From Aquibaculum arenosum (GTDB lineage Bacteria; Pseudomonadota; Alphaproteobacteria; Kiloniellales; DSM-21159): 64,000 nt of DNA. The notes beneath the pieces are model-generated. The model made no database searches. It was not told where the DNA came from and saw only the letters and a program-made list of their open reading frames with translations. Below, in pieces: positions 36,434 to 46,095 of this stretch. Both the position numbers and the translations under genes were made by a program. The stretch lies in NCBI RefSeq assembly GCF_029222965.1, contig NZ_JARHUD010000007.1, positions 124,001-188,000 of the forward strand. Reading direction: 5' to 3'. Every line of letters begins with the position of its first letter. The first letter of the stretch is position 1.

Positions 36434-37125
36434 CCCGAGGGCCCCCGAGCGGCTGCAACGAGCCGCCGAAAGAGTTCCTGCTGACCGCGGTGAAAGGGCA
36501 TCAGTTCAGGATGCCACTGTACGCCGATGAGGAAGGAGTGGTTGTCGTTCTCAATGGCCTGCACGATGCCGGAATCGTCACGGGCGATGGCCCGCAGGTT
36601 GCGGCCCAGGCGGTCCACGGCCTGATGGTGCAGGGAATTCACCTTCAGCCGCTCGCGGCCCAGGATGCCGTGCAGCCGGCTGTCGATGCGCAGATTGATC
36701 CATTTGCGGGGCAGGGCCGTGCGCATGCGCGGCAGATCCTCGAAGAGCGCGTGAATGTCGGGCAGCAGGCTGCCGCCGTAGTAGACGTTCATGATCTGCG
36801 CGCCGCGGCAGATGCCCAGCACGGGAAGATTGCGCTCCTCGGCCAGGGCCAGGGCTTCCATCTCCAGGGCGTCTCGTTCGGGGTCGAGGCGTGTTTCCAG
36901 GATGAGGTCCTGGTCATAGAGACGCACATCGATATCGTCGCCGCCCCCGATCAGCAGGCCATCCACCTTGTTGAGGTCAACCTGCTTTCCAGGATAGACA
37001 CGCACACTGCGGGCGCCGGCCCGCAGCAGGGCAATGCGGTTCATCACGGCCGTGAAGAGGGCGCGACGGCGGGAACTCGTGACGGCTATCAGCGGTGCTC
37101 TCAAGAGCCGCCGTTCTCCATCCAA
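36430..37125 (-). CDS. Class I glutamine amidotransferase / gamma-glutamyl hydrolase (peptidase C26)
   Basis: Product of 231 residues with the C26 layout: GLLIGGGDDIDV, the nucleophile Cys in VLGICRGAQIMNVYYGGSL, and the His-Glu pair in IGVQWHPE. E. coli PuuD, which hydrolyses gamma-glutamyl-GABA, is a relative. Here the gene overlaps the amidoligase gene by 25 bases and the TVP38 gene by 4, so a partnership with the amidoligase is more likely: it would release ammonia from glutamine, or cleave the gamma-glutamyl product. Fold certain, role inferred. Confidence 0.88.
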   Translation of the reverse strand: MDGERRLLRAPLIAVTSSRRRALFTAVMNRIALLRAGARSVRVYPGKQVDLNKVDGLLIGGGDDIDVRLYDQDLILETRLDPERDALEMEALALAEERNLPVLGICRGAQIMNVYYGGSLLPDIHALFEDLPRMRTALPRKWINLRIDSRLHGILGRERLKVNSLHHQAVDRLGRNLRAIARDDSGIVQAIENDNHSFLIGVQWHPELMPFHRGQQELFRRLVAAARGPSG

Positions 37126-38114
37126 CGCCGGGACAGCTTCGCCCAGTCGTCGGAGATCAGCTTGTCATCGTTCTCGTGCCAGGCCTGCATCATGGCGCCC
37201 AGACGCTCGCCATCCGCGGCCAGTCGCTCCACGGCCACCCAGCGGTTCCACTCCTGCACCACGGACCATCCCTCCATGCCGAGCGATGCGTTCGGCAGAC
37301 GATAGTGGAAAGTGGGGCGTGCCTTCACCAGGGTCATGTCGACCACGTCGGCTATGCGCTTCTCATCAAGAAAACGGAAGAGCGGCAAGAGGTCGAGTTC
37401 GCGGTTGCGCGTCGGGTTGTGCTCCAGGAAATCATCGATCAGTTCGCCCAGGTCCGGCGCGTAGTCCTCCTTCAGGATGAGGCGCAGGTACGCGTTGGGA
37501 AAGCGGTCGACAAAGGGCAAAAGGCGCCGGGTCATGTCAACCTCGATGCTGGCCCGCAGCCACTCCGATGCCAGGCAGTAGGCCTGGATGTGGCGTCGCA
37601 GGTACTCGGCCTCGAATGAGGCCACCTCGGGGTTGAACTGCATCCCGAATCCGTAGATCACCGATTCCTGTGTGCCTTCCGCCCCGGCCTCGGTGAGCGC
37701 GTCGGCCAGGCGATCGAAAGCCGGCATTTCAGTGTAGGCCACCGGTGGGGCGACGATCTCGACCGGCAGCCAATAGCGGGTGATGTCGCCGATGAAGGTT
37801 CCAGCCTTGCGCGCCAGGTCCTGGGCTTGGCGGTCGTCCACCAGCCCGAACAGCAGGTCCTTTAGGCTGCGACTATCCTCCTCGGTAGTGTGGACGTGAT
37901 GGCTGTCCAGCTTGCATTCGAAGTCGCCGTAGCAGGTGTCTTCGACCTGAAAGCTGTAGGGGTCGTGCTCGACCAGGCGGCCACCGAAGAGTTCGCGCAC
38001 GCAGTTGGCCGCCTGGAGCGCATCAAGACCGGCAAACTCGATCTCCACCCCCACCCGGCGCAAAGCACCCTCGGCGTTGCGGGTGAGCGGTGGGTGTTGC
38101 AGCGCGTTGACCAT
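37101..38114 (-). CDS. Amidoligase-family enzyme (glutamine synthetase-like fold)
   Basis: Product of 337 residues from the ATG at 38114, which has a CAGGG about 10 bases ahead; an ATG at 38195 inside the end of trpE would add 27 residues that look non-native. The N-terminal RRVGVEIEFAGLD is the hallmark of the Amidoligase_2 family (PF12224), with ExE metal ligands; DFECKLDSHH and FGMQFNPEV are further conserved spots. The family has the GS/GCS-like fold and is predicted to make amide or peptide bonds with ATP. The paired glutamine amidotransferase gene overlaps it. The substrate, whether small molecule, peptide or cell-wall component, is unknown. It follows trpE closely. Confidence 0.85.
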   Translation of the reverse strand: MVNALQHPPLTRNAEGALRRVGVEIEFAGLDALQAANCVRELFGGRLVEHDPYSFQVEDTCYGDFECKLDSHHVHTTEEDSRSLKDLLFGLVDDRQAQDLARKAGTFIGDITRYWLPVEIVAPPVAYTEMPAFDRLADALTEAGAEGTQESVIYGFGMQFNPEVASFEAEYLRRHIQAYCLASEWLRASIEVDMTRRLLPFVDRFPNAYLRLILKEDYAPDLGELIDDFLEHNPTRNRELDLLPLFRFLDEKRIADVVDMTLVKARPTFHYRLPNASLGMEGWSVVQEWNRWVAVERLAADGERLGAMMQAWHENDDKLISDDWAKLSRRWMENGGS

Positions 38115-38178
38115 GTTTTGGAAGCCCTGTTGAATCACCCTCGATGACCTATCATCCCGGCGGCGGGACAAGATGAGG

Positions 38179-39684
38179 TCATCCCCGCCGGGCAAATCGC
38201 ACCGCTTCCTCGGCGGCGCGGATCAGGGCGCGGGCCTTGTTGCGGCATTCCTGGTGCTCGCTCTCCGGATCACTGTCGGCCACGATGCCGGCACCAGCCT
38301 GGATGTGCAGCATGCCGTCCTTCACCAGCGCCGTGCGCAGTCCGATACAGGTGTCCATGTCTCCATTGGCACCAAGATAACCAAATGCACCGGCATAGGT
38401 TGCCCGGCGGTCGGGTTCCAATTCCTCGATGATCTCCATCGCCCGAACCTTGGGCGCGCCGGATACGGTTCCGGCCGGAAAGCCTGCCACCAATGCGTCG
38501 ATAGCATCATAGCGTGGGTCTATACGGCCGTCGACATTGGAGGAGATGTGCATGACGTGGCTGTAGCGTTCGACCACGAACTGCTCCGTCACGCGGACGC
38601 TGCCCACCTGGGACACGCGGCCGACGTCGTTGCGTCCAAGGTCGAGCAGCATGAGGTGCTCGGCACGCTCCTTGGGATCGGCGAGGAGTTCTTCGGCCAG
38701 GGCGCGATCCTCGTCCGGTGTGGCACCGCGCTTGCGGGTGCCGGCCAGTGGCCGGATCGTAACCACACCATCGCGCAGGCGGACCAGCACCTCCGGCGAG
38801 GAGCCGACGACGGAGAAGTCCCCGAAATCGAGATAGAACAGGAAGGGTGAAGGGTTCAGGCGCCGCAGCGCGCGGTAGAGCTGGAAGGGCGGCAGCGCGA
38901 AGGGCACGGAGAAGCGCTGGGCGAGGACGACCTGATAGATGTCGCCGGCGGCGATATAATCTTTCGCCTGCTGCACCATCTCGTGAAAGCGCTCGGGACT
39001 GAGATTTGAACTGGGTTCCGGCAGTTCACCGGCGTCCTCATGCCGCTCCCGGCGATAGGGCAGGGAGCGCTCGAAGTCCGCTGTCACTTCCGAAAGCCGC
39101 TCGCAGGCCAGGTCGTAGGCCGCTTGGGCCGAGCGCTCCCCATCGGGCCAGACCGGCGAAACCACAGTCACCAGGTCCTCGACGCGATCGAAAATGGCCG
39201 TGACGGTTGGACGGACAAAGATGCTGTCTGGCACGCCGAGCACGTCTGGGTTCTTGTCCGGCAGGCGCTCCATCAGGCGCACCATGTCATAGCCGGCGTA
39301 GCCGATCAGTCCGGCTGCCATCGGCGGCAGGTGTGCCGGCATTTCAACCCGGCATTCGCGCGACAGCACGCGAAGGTTCTCCAGCGGATGACCGCTTTGT
39401 GCCTCAAAGGCATCGGGCTGCACGCGCGCCCGCCGGTTGATCTCGCTCGATTGCCCGCGGCAGCGCCAGACCAGGTCAGGCTTCAAGGTGATGAAGGAAT
39501 AGCGAGCAATGGTCGTGCCGCCTTCCACCGACTCGAAGAGGAAGGAGAAGGGCTGCCCCTCGGCCAGTTTCAGGAAGGCGGAAACCGGCGTTTCGAGATC
39601 GGCAACGAGCGTGGTCCAAACGACCTGCGGCTTTCCGGCATCGTAGGCTGCGCGAAAGCTCTCGAAATCAGGATGAATCTGCAC
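38179..39684 (-). CDS. trpE: Anthranilate synthase component I
   Basis: Product of 501 residues. N-terminal part includes PVSAFLKLAEGQPFSFLFES with the tryptophan feedback site; the chorismate-binding C-terminal half contains DIYQVVLAQRFS, RPLAGTRKRG, LLDLGRNDVGRV and FPAGTVSGAPKVRAMEII. It makes anthranilate with TrpG. It lies 5 bases after ppiD, an arrangement common in alphaproteobacteria, but the usual next gene, trpG, is displaced. No leader peptide or attenuator was seen. Confidence 0.97.
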   Translation of the reverse strand: MQIHPDFESFRAAYDAGKPQVVWTTLVADLETPVSAFLKLAEGQPFSFLFESVEGGTTIARYSFITLKPDLVWRCRGQSSEINRRARVQPDAFEAQSGHPLENLRVLSRECRVEMPAHLPPMAAGLIGYAGYDMVRLMERLPDKNPDVLGVPDSIFVRPTVTAIFDRVEDLVTVVSPVWPDGERSAQAAYDLACERLSEVTADFERSLPYRRERHEDAGELPEPSSNLSPERFHEMVQQAKDYIAAGDIYQVVLAQRFSVPFALPPFQLYRALRRLNPSPFLFYLDFGDFSVVGSSPEVLVRLRDGVVTIRPLAGTRKRGATPDEDRALAEELLADPKERAEHLMLLDLGRNDVGRVSQVGSVRVTEQFVVERYSHVMHISSNVDGRIDPRYDAIDALVAGFPAGTVSGAPKVRAMEIIEELEPDRRATYAGAFGYLGANGDMDTCIGLRTALVKDGMLHIQAGAGIVADSDPESEHQECRNKARALIRAAEEAVRFARRG

Positions 39685-39689
39685 GGTTT

Positions 39690-41561
39690 CTAGAATTCCA
39701 GAAGGACGTCGTCGATACGCCGCTGATTGAAGGTAACCCCATACTCCGTCTCGAGTGCCAGCCGGAAAGACTGCTCCATGTCCTGACGCAAACGACTGCT
39801 GGTCTCTTGCCGGAGCTCAGACAAGGCCTGCTCGGCCGTTTCGGTATCGGCACTCTCGATGCTTTCCAGAACCGCGAGCAGGGGCCATTCGGGGCCGGAA
39901 GCGACGATCACCTCACCCACGTTGGCCTCGAACAGCTGTTCGACCAGTTCCGGAGAGGGGTCGCTGCCCTGTCGATGCACGTTGGGTGCGCTCTGAAGCT
40001 CGAGCCCTTCGGCTTCCGCAACCGCGCTCAACGACTCGCCATTGTGCAGTCGGTCGGCCAGCGCATCGGCTCGTTCGAAGGCCAGGGCTTCACGTTCCTG
40101 CGCCTGCCAGTTGGCGAGCACGTCCTCGCGGACCTCCTCGAAGGGCCGCGCGGCCGGCGGAATGATGCCGTCCACTCTGAGTACGAAATAGCCGCCGGCC
40201 TCGGTTTCCACCAACAGGCTGGTGTCTCCGGCCTGGGTCGAGAAGACGGTTTCGATGAAGCGCTCACGCGCCGGCACGTCTTCGACGCTCTCGCCCTGAC
40301 GGTCTTCGCCTGAGCGGTCGATGGCGTCTGCCTCATGCAGGTGCAGATTTAAGTCGGCTGCCGCTTCCTCGATCGCCGCACCCGCCGCCAGGAGGTCATC
40401 GAGCCGGTTGGCGAGGGCGATCGCGCTTTCAATCGCTTCGTGTTCGCTCAGTTCAGCGCCGAGTTCGTCCCGCACTTCCTCGAAGGGGCGTACGCTTTCC
40501 TCCTGGACCTCGACGATGCGAATGAGGTGCCAGCCAAAGGCTGATTCCACCGGTTCAGTGACGTTTCCTTCTTCGGCACTGAAAACCGGACCGGCCAGTG
40601 CCTCGGGCATGTCTTCGCGTTCCACCAGACCCAGGTCGATCGGCGCGGAGCCCGTCAGGTCCTCGGCCACGGCGGAGAAGCTTGCGCCGGAGACAAGGCG
40701 TTCGCGAGCAGCTTCGGCCTCGCTTTCGTCTTCCAGGAGGATCTGCTCGACGCGGCGGCGTTCCGGTTCGCTATAGAGATGCATCCGCTCATCGTAGGCT
40801 GCGCGGAGTTCCTCTTCGGAGAAGTCCTCACCCGCCACGAGCGCGGCGGGATCGATGTGCAGCCAGCTTACCTCGCGGTACTCGGGCGCCTGGAACTGGT
40901 CGACGAGGTTCTCATAGTGGGCCTGCAGTTCCTCCTCGCTCGGTTCGGGGAGTGCTTCCGCTGCGTCTGGCTCGACCACGACATAGTCGGCAGCACGGCG
41001 CTCGTTGCGATAGGAATAGAGCCCTCCTGCCAGAGCCGAGGGGGCCTCCACACCACCGAGCACGGCAGAGAGCAGACGGCTGCGCAGTATCTCATCGTGA
41101 AGCTGTTGCACCAGATCCGCTTCGCTCAGCTGCCCCATGCGCAGGGCCTGCTCGTAGCGGAAGCGGTCGAACTCTCCTTGTTCGTTCTGGAACGCAGGAA
41201 CGGCAAAGATCTCCTGTCGCACTTGGTCGTCGGTCACGGTCAGACCGAGTTCGCGAGCGTGTGCCTGATACAAGCGTCGATTGACGAGGTTGTTGAGAAT
41301 CTGCTGCGGCAGACCGAGCGCCTGTGCCTGTTGGATATCGAACTCGCCGCCGAGCATCTGGCGCAAACGGTTGTACTCGCTGCTGAAAGCCCGCCGGAAC
41401 TCCTCCTGGGTCACTTCCTGCTCGCCCACTTCAGCGACCACAGGGGCGGCCGTGCGTCCTCGGAACATGTCACCGATGCCCCAAACGGCGAAGCTGAGGA
41501 TCAGTAACCCAAAGAGAACGTAGAGAAATACCTTGGCGACGACGCCGCGCAGCTTGCCCAT
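39690..41561 (-). CDS. ppiD: Periplasmic folding chaperone PpiD (parvulin-type peptidyl-prolyl isomerase)
   Basis: Product of 623 residues; the start at 41561 gives MGKLRGVVAKVFLYVLFGLL, a typical N-in membrane anchor. A SurA/PpiD N-terminal chaperone region follows (QVLNRRLYQAHARELGL-like), then a parvulin domain around residues 260-370 (GLVEREDMPEALAGPVF, FGWHLIRI), and a long C-terminal helical chaperone part. It assists folding of secreted and outer-membrane proteins at the Sec exit. It is strongly acidic. Divergent from tpiA with a 197-base gap. Confidence 0.93.
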   Translation of the reverse strand: MGKLRGVVAKVFLYVLFGLLILSFAVWGIGDMFRGRTAAPVVAEVGEQEVTQEEFRRAFSSEYNRLRQMLGGEFDIQQAQALGLPQQILNNLVNRRLYQAHARELGLTVTDDQVRQEIFAVPAFQNEQGEFDRFRYEQALRMGQLSEADLVQQLHDEILRSRLLSAVLGGVEAPSALAGGLYSYRNERRAADYVVVEPDAAEALPEPSEEELQAHYENLVDQFQAPEYREVSWLHIDPAALVAGEDFSEEELRAAYDERMHLYSEPERRRVEQILLEDESEAEAARERLVSGASFSAVAEDLTGSAPIDLGLVEREDMPEALAGPVFSAEEGNVTEPVESAFGWHLIRIVEVQEESVRPFEEVRDELGAELSEHEAIESAIALANRLDDLLAAGAAIEEAAADLNLHLHEADAIDRSGEDRQGESVEDVPARERFIETVFSTQAGDTSLLVETEAGGYFVLRVDGIIPPAARPFEEVREDVLANWQAQEREALAFERADALADRLHNGESLSAVAEAEGLELQSAPNVHRQGSDPSPELVEQLFEANVGEVIVASGPEWPLLAVLESIESADTETAEQALSELRQETSSRLRQDMEQSFRLALETEYGVTFNQRRIDDVLLEF

Positions 41562-41758
41562 GAATTTCCGCCCAACTGTGTAATGCGCTCCGCCTGCAGT
41601 GCGGGTGCCGCGGCATCCTAAGGAGCGTGCCGCTTCCGGGCAACAGATAGCAGAGGCCCTTGCGGCAAGTGCCATCGTGCCGACTGGCAGCTAGGGGCGG
41701 CACATGCTAAAGCCTAGCTGTCTGCAGTGTGGTTGACTGGTGCAAGAGGAGGGGGCCG

Positions 41759-42526
41759 ATGCGGCGCAAGCTGATCGCCGGTAACTGGAAGATGAACGGT
41801 TTGAGCCGTGATGGCCTGGCGCTGGCGGAAGCGCTGGCCGGAAAGTTGGAAGAAGCCCGCCTGGCCGGGACGCCACCCTCTTGCGATCTGCTGATCTGCC
41901 CGCCATTCGTGCTGTTGCCCATTTTGCGCTCGACCGCCAGCGACGCCGAGATTGCGATGGGCGGGCAGGATTGTCATGCGGCCGAAAGCGGGGCGCATAC
42001 CGGCGATACCAGTGCTGCGATGCTGGCAGATGTGGGCTGCTCTTTCGTGCTCGTTGGCCACTCCGAGCGGCGCCAGGATCATGGAGAGCGTAGCAAAGAC
42101 GTGGCGGCAAAGGCGTCTACGGCTCTCTCGGCTGGACTGACGCCAGTCATATGCGTGGGCGAGACGCGCGAAGAGCGCGATGCTGGCCGCGCACTGGATG
42201 TCATTGAGAGCCAGGTGCGGGACTCCCTGCCGTCCGCCGGGGGATCGGGCGAGGTGGTTCTTGCTTATGAGCCGGTCTGGGCGATCGGCACCGGTCTCAC
42301 AGCCACATCTGCGGATGTCGCCGAGGTGCACGGGGCGATTCGCAAGGTGCTGGCGGACCTGCGCGGCGACGCGACAGCGCAGGCAACACGCATACTCTAC
42401 GGCGGTTCCGTGAAGCCGGCGAATGCGGCGGAGCTGCTCGGCACGGCCGATGTGGATGGGGCCTTGGTGGGCGGCGCGAGCCTCAAGGCCGAAGATTTTT
42501 GGGCCATCGCCACCGCTTGCCCCTAG
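41759..42526 (+). CDS. tpiA: Triosephosphate isomerase
   Basis: Product of 255 residues from the ATG at 41759, which follows GAGGAGGGGG. Active-site residues are all present: Lys in AGNWKMNG, His in LVGHSERR and Glu in AYEPVWAIGTG; the phosphate loop GGSVKPANA is near the end. It interconverts DHAP and glyceraldehyde-3-phosphate. Followed by secG, the usual alphaproteobacterial order. Confidence 0.98.
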   Translation: MRRKLIAGNWKMNGLSRDGLALAEALAGKLEEARLAGTPPSCDLLICPPFVLLPILRSTASDAEIAMGGQDCHAAESGAHTGDTSAAMLADVGCSFVLVGHSERRQDHGERSKDVAAKASTALSAGLTPVICVGETREERDAGRALDVIESQVRDSLPSAGGSGEVVLAYEPVWAIGTGLTATSADVAEVHGAIRKVLADLRGDATAQATRILYGGSVKPANAAELLGTADVDGALVGGASLKAEDFWAIATACP

Positions 42527-42628
42527 AACGCGCGGCCCAGAGCAGTTATATCCGCGCGCAGCAACCCGGCGCCCGTTCAGGGCGCGGGGCGTGATGCATG
42601 CTTATCGTTGAGAGAAGGCGGTTTCGCC

Positions 42629-42982
42629 ATGATGCAGGTTCTACTCGTTGTCCATCTCCTGGTCGTTCTGGCGCTGATTGGTGTCGTGCTGATGCAGCGC
42701 AGCGAGGGAGGAGCGCTGGGAATCGGCGGTGGTTCCGGCGGTGGCGGCGGCATGGGCGGCCTCATGTCCGGTCGTGGCACGGCAAACTTCCTGACCCGCA
42801 CCACGGCAATTCTGGCAGCGGCCTTCATGGTGACCAGCATTCTGCTGACCATCCTGGCCAGCGGCACAACGCAGCAGCGCTCGATCGTCGATACGCCGCT
42901 GATCCCCTCGGCGCCGGCTCCTATCGAGTCGCAGCCTTCGGGTGAGGGTCAGCCCGAAGCGCCGGCAGTCCCGGTTCAGTAA
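42629..42982 (+). CDS. secG: Protein translocase subunit SecG
   Basis: Product of 117 residues with two membrane helices (about 2-22 and 52-74) flanking a glycine-rich loop (LGIGGGSGGGGGMGGLMSGR) and NFLTRTTAILA, the SecG pattern. A Pro/Ala/Glu-rich C-terminal tail is common in alphaproteobacteria. It is part of the SecYEG channel. Confidence 0.94.
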   Translation: MMQVLLVVHLLVVLALIGVVLMQRSEGGALGIGGGSGGGGGMGGLMSGRGTANFLTRTTAILAAAFMVTSILLTILASGTTQQRSIVDTPLIPSAPAPIESQPSGEGQPEAPAVPVQ

Positions 42983-43009
42983 CCCTCGGCTTCGGCAGCA
43001 AGGACACTA

Positions 43010-43068
43010 CCCATCGCGGCGTCAGCCCGCCCACAACTGTTTCGTCCGGCATAGGGCTGAGCGATGGG
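43010..43068 (+). terminator. Structured hairpin in the secG-pyrG gap
   Basis: CCCATCGC (43010-43017) pairs with GCGATGGG (43061-43068), and CAGCCC (43023-43028) pairs with GGGCTG (43054-43059) inside, giving a long interrupted stem. The following sequence is only weakly T-rich (TTCGATTAGTTCGG), so it may be a weak terminator of secG or a structured leader ahead of pyrG. Confidence 0.4.
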
Positions 43069-43180
43069 CTTCGATTAGTTCGGTTTCGGTCCGACAGGAC
43101 CCGTTGAAATCTCGCGCGCTCAGGAGAGTCCCGCTCTGGGGGCTTGCCGAGTGCGGCTTTTGCGCGGATAAGGGAGGCCC

Positions 43181-44806
43181 ATGACGCGGTTTATCTTCAT
43201 CACCGGCGGCGTGGTATCCTCATTGGGGAAGGGGCTGGCGGCAGCGGCCCTGGGTGCGCTGCTGCAGGCGCGTGGCTTCACGGTGAGGCTGCGCAAACTC
43301 GACCCCTACCTCAACGTGGATCCGGGGACCATGAGTCCCTACCAGCACGGCGAGGTTTACGTCACTGACGATGGGGCCGAGACCGACCTCGATCTGGGCC
43401 ACTATGAGCGCTTCACCGGGGTCACATCTCGCAGTAGCGACAGCGTCAGCACCGGCCAGATATACAGCCGCATCATCGCGCGCGAACGGCGCGGCGATTA
43501 TCTCGGCGCCACCGTTCAGGTCATCCCGCACGTCACCGATGCCATCAAGGAATTCATTCGCTCCGACCTCGTGGATGAAGATTTTTGCATCTGCGAAATC
43601 GGCGGAACGGTGGGCGATATCGAGAGTCTGCCCTTCCTGGAAGCCATCCGGCAGCTTGGCAATGAGCTGGGGCGCTCGCGCTCGCTCTTCATGCATCTCA
43701 CCCTGCTGCCCTACATCTCGTCCGCGGGTGAACTGAAGACCAAGCCGACCCAGCATTCCGTTAAGGAGTTGCAGTCGGTCGGTATCCAGCCGGACGTGTT
43801 GCTCTGCCGCTCCGAGTATCCCATCGACAAGGACGCCCGACGCAAGCTGGCGCTCTTCTGCAATCTGCGGGAGGATGCCGTCATCCAGGCGTTGGATGTG
43901 GACACCATCTACGCGGTGCCCCGCGCCTATCATGAAGAGGGCATGGATGCCGTCGTCTGTCGGCATTTCGAACTCGAGACCGGCGCGCCCGATCTGACGA
44001 TCTGGGACCGCATCACAGACACCGTGCGCCATCCTGATGGCGAGGTCACCATCGGCGTGGTCGGCAAGTACACCAGCTTGATCGATGCCTACAAATCGCT
44101 GGCCGAAGCCCTTATTCACGGCGGAATCGCCAACGGCGTTCGGGTAAACGTCAACTGGCTGGATGCGGAGATCTTCGAACAGGAAGGCCATCTGCAGCAG
44201 CTGGAAGGCGTGCACGGGATCCTGGTGCCGGGCGGCTTCGGCGAACGGGGCACTGAAGGCAAGATCGCCGCAGCCCGCTTCGCGCGCGAGCGCAAGGTGC
44301 CCTACTTTGGCATCTGCCTTGGCATGCAAATGGCGGTGATCGAAGCTGCGCGCCATCTGGCCGGTCTGGAAGGCGCCGGCTCCAGTGAGTTCGGCCTGCC
44401 CAATCCGCCCATCGTCGGCCTGATGACGGAATGGACGAAAGAGAACCAGGTGGAACGGCGCGGTGCGGACAGCGACCTGGGCGGAACCATGCGTCTGGGT
44501 GCCTATCCGGCGGTCCTTGCGCGGGGCAGCAAGGTGCACGAGATCTACGGCATGGGCGAGATTCAGGAACGCCATCGGCATCGCTATGAGGTCAACGTCA
44601 ACTACAAGGATGAACTGGAGCGTGTCGGGCTGCATTTCTCGGGCCTCTCGCCGGACGGCGAGTTGCCGGAGATCGTCGAAGTGCCCGGCCATCCCTGGTT
44701 CATCGGGGTGCAGTTCCATCCCGAACTCAAATCGAAACCCTTTGCGCCGCACCCGCTATTCACCTCCTTCATCCGGGCCGCGGTCGAGCAATCGCGCCTG
44801 ATGTAG
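43181..44806 (+). CDS. pyrG: CTP synthase
   Basis: Product of 541 residues. The N-terminal synthetase domain starts [20 protein letters not shown] (P-loop) and includes [18 protein letters not shown] and [12 protein letters not shown]. The C-terminal class I amidotransferase domain has the nucleophile Cys in [16 protein letters not shown] and the His/Glu pair in GVQFHPEL. It converts UTP to CTP with glutamine ammonia. It precedes kdsA by 18 bases, as in many proteobacteria. Confidence 0.98.
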   Translation: MTRFIFITGGVVSSLGKGLAAAALGALLQARGFTVRLRKLDPYLNVDPGTMSPYQHGEVYVTDDGAETDLDLGHYERFTGVTSRSSDSVSTGQIYSRIIARERRGDYLGATVQVIPHVTDAIKEFIRSDLVDEDFCICEIGGTVGDIESLPFLEAIRQLGNELGRSRSLFMHLTLLPYISSAGELKTKPTQHSVKELQSVGIQPDVLLCRSEYPIDKDARRKLALFCNLREDAVIQALDVDTIYAVPRAYHEEGMDAVVCRHFELETGAPDLTIWDRITDTVRHPDGEVTIGVVGKYTSLIDAYKSLAEALIHGGIANGVRVNVNWLDAEIFEQEGHLQQLEGVHGILVPGGFGERGTEGKIAAARFARERKVPYFGICLGMQMAVIEAARHLAGLEGAGSSEFGLPNPPIVGLMTEWTKENQVERRGADSDLGGTMRLGAYPAVLARGSKVHEIYGMGEIQERHRHRYEVNVNYKDELERVGLHFSGLSPDGELPEIVEVPGHPWFIGVQFHPELKSKPFAPHPLFTSFIRAAVEQSRLM

Positions 44807-44824
44807 CGCCTGAGAGGACAGAGC

Positions 44825-45685
44825 ATGAGCAGTTCCACCCCGCGTGCCCCGGTTCACGTGAAGATCGGGTCCTTGACCCTGGGCAACGACCTTCCCCTGG
44901 CGATCATCGCCGGTCCCTGTGCCATGGAAAGCCGGGCGCATGCCCTGGAGATGGCGCAAGCGCTCACGGAGATCTGCAGCGGACTCGGGGTCGGGCTGAT
45001 CTACAAGTCCTCCTTCGACAAGGCCAACCGCACCAGTCTCAACTCGAAGCGCGGCATCGGGCTGAAGGAGGCCATGCCGATCTTCGCCGAGGTGCGCGAG
45101 ACCTATGGTTGCCCGGTGTTGACCGACGTGCACGAGGCAGGCCAGTGCGCCGCCGTCGCGGAGAGCGTCGACGTGCTGCAGATCCCGGCCTTCCTGTGCC
45201 GGCAGACCGACCTGCTGGTCGCCGCCGCCCAGTCCGGCGCCGTGGTCAACGTGAAGAAAGGCCAGTTCCTGGCGCCCTGGGACATGCGCAACGTGGCCGA
45301 GAAGGTGCGCGCGTCCGGCAATGAGCGCGTCATGCTGACCGAGCGCGGCGTGTCATTCGGCTACAACACGCTGGTGACCGATTTGCGCGGCCTGCCGATC
45401 ATGGCGCAGACCGGCTGCCCCATCGTCTTCGATGCCACCCATTCGGTGCAGCAGCCGGGCGGGCAGGGGGCGACCTCCGGCGGGCAGCGGGAATTCGTGC
45501 CCGTCCTGGCCCGCGGCGCCGTTTCCGTCGGTGTGGCGGCGGTCTTCATGGAGGTGCACCAGGATCCGGACAACGCGCCAAGCGACGGTCCAAACATGGT
45601 GCCGCTGCATCAGTTCAAGGAGCTGCTGGAAACGCTGGTGGCTTTCGACAAGCTGGCGAAGCAGCGGCCGGTCAGCCTCGCGTAA
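44825..45685 (+). CDS. kdsA: 3-deoxy-8-phosphooctulonate synthase
   Basis: Product of 286 residues. Landmarks are IAGPCAMESRAHALEMA, YKSSFDKANRTS, QIPAFLCRQTDLLVAAA, VNVKKGQFLAPWDM and FDATHSVQQPGG. It condenses arabinose-5-phosphate with PEP to form KDO-8-phosphate for lipopolysaccharide, so the organism makes LPS. Cotranscribed with pyrG. Confidence 0.98.
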   Translation: MSSSTPRAPVHVKIGSLTLGNDLPLAIIAGPCAMESRAHALEMAQALTEICSGLGVGLIYKSSFDKANRTSLNSKRGIGLKEAMPIFAEVRETYGCPVLTDVHEAGQCAAVAESVDVLQIPAFLCRQTDLLVAAAQSGAVVNVKKGQFLAPWDMRNVAEKVRASGNERVMLTERGVSFGYNTLVTDLRGLPIMAQTGCPIVFDATHSVQQPGGQGATSGGQREFVPVLARGAVSVGVAAVFMEVHQDPDNAPSDGPNMVPLHQFKELLETLVAFDKLAKQRPVSLA

Positions 45686-45737
45686 CACGGGCATGCCGGC
45701 CAGCACTTGGTCCGGATAAGGTCATAGAACTGTCGTT

Positions 45738-45759
45738 GGGCGGAATTGCCATCCCGCCC
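45738..45759 (+). terminator. Weak hairpin downstream of kdsA
   Basis: GGGCGG (45738-45743) can pair with CCGCCC (45754-45759). There is little U-tract behind it (TATCTCCTTG), so termination here would be partial at best. Confidence 0.3.
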
Positions 45760-45802
45760 TATCTCCTTGTGCCAGGCACACACCTGTAACAGGGAGAGTC
45801 GA

Positions 45803-46063
45803 ATGCGTGACCGTACCAAAATCACCTGGGCCGCACTGGCCGTCTCGGCCATTGCGCTTGCCGCCTGCGGTGGCTCGTCCAGCTCCTATCGCAGTCAGGC
45901 TTCCTCGCCGACGGTCAGCTACTCCTATCAGGATGACAGTGGCTTCGAGGAGGTGCAGGAGCAGGCGGACGACTACTGTGACGAAGAGTTCGACCGCGAC
46001 GCTGTCCTTCTGAACCGCGAAGTCGAGGGCGAGCGCATGGAAGCGACCTTCTCATGCCAATAG
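45803..46063 (+). CDS. Small lipoprotein of unknown function
   Basis: Product of 86 residues from the ATG at 45803 (AGGGAGAG site 5 bases ahead). It has a lipoprotein signal with lipobox LAAC, so Cys21 or its near neighbour is lipidated, and the following GGSS should direct it to the outer membrane via Lol. The mature 65 residues are acidic with two Cys (DDYCDEEF and the final FSCQ) that may form a disulfide. No family recognised. It is followed by a strong terminator. Confidence 0.8.
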   Translation: MRDRTKITWAALAVSAIALAACGGSSSSYRSQASSPTVSYSYQDDSGFEEVQEQADDYCDEEFDRDAVLLNREVEGERMEATFSCQ

Positions 46064-46095
46064 CGGCGGAATGACCCGGCTACGCGAATAGAGAA

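Noticed and set aside
36430-37125. Assignment of the C26 protein as PuuD of a putrescine pathway together with the PuuC-like dehydrogenase
   Set aside because: The two genes are 23 kb apart and the C26 gene overlaps the amidoligase gene, so its context points to another pathway.
42983-43180. A tRNA gene after secG, as in enterobacteria
   Set aside because: The gap contains a long hairpin but no T-loop (GGTTCRA-type) or CCA end, so no tRNA can be drawn.
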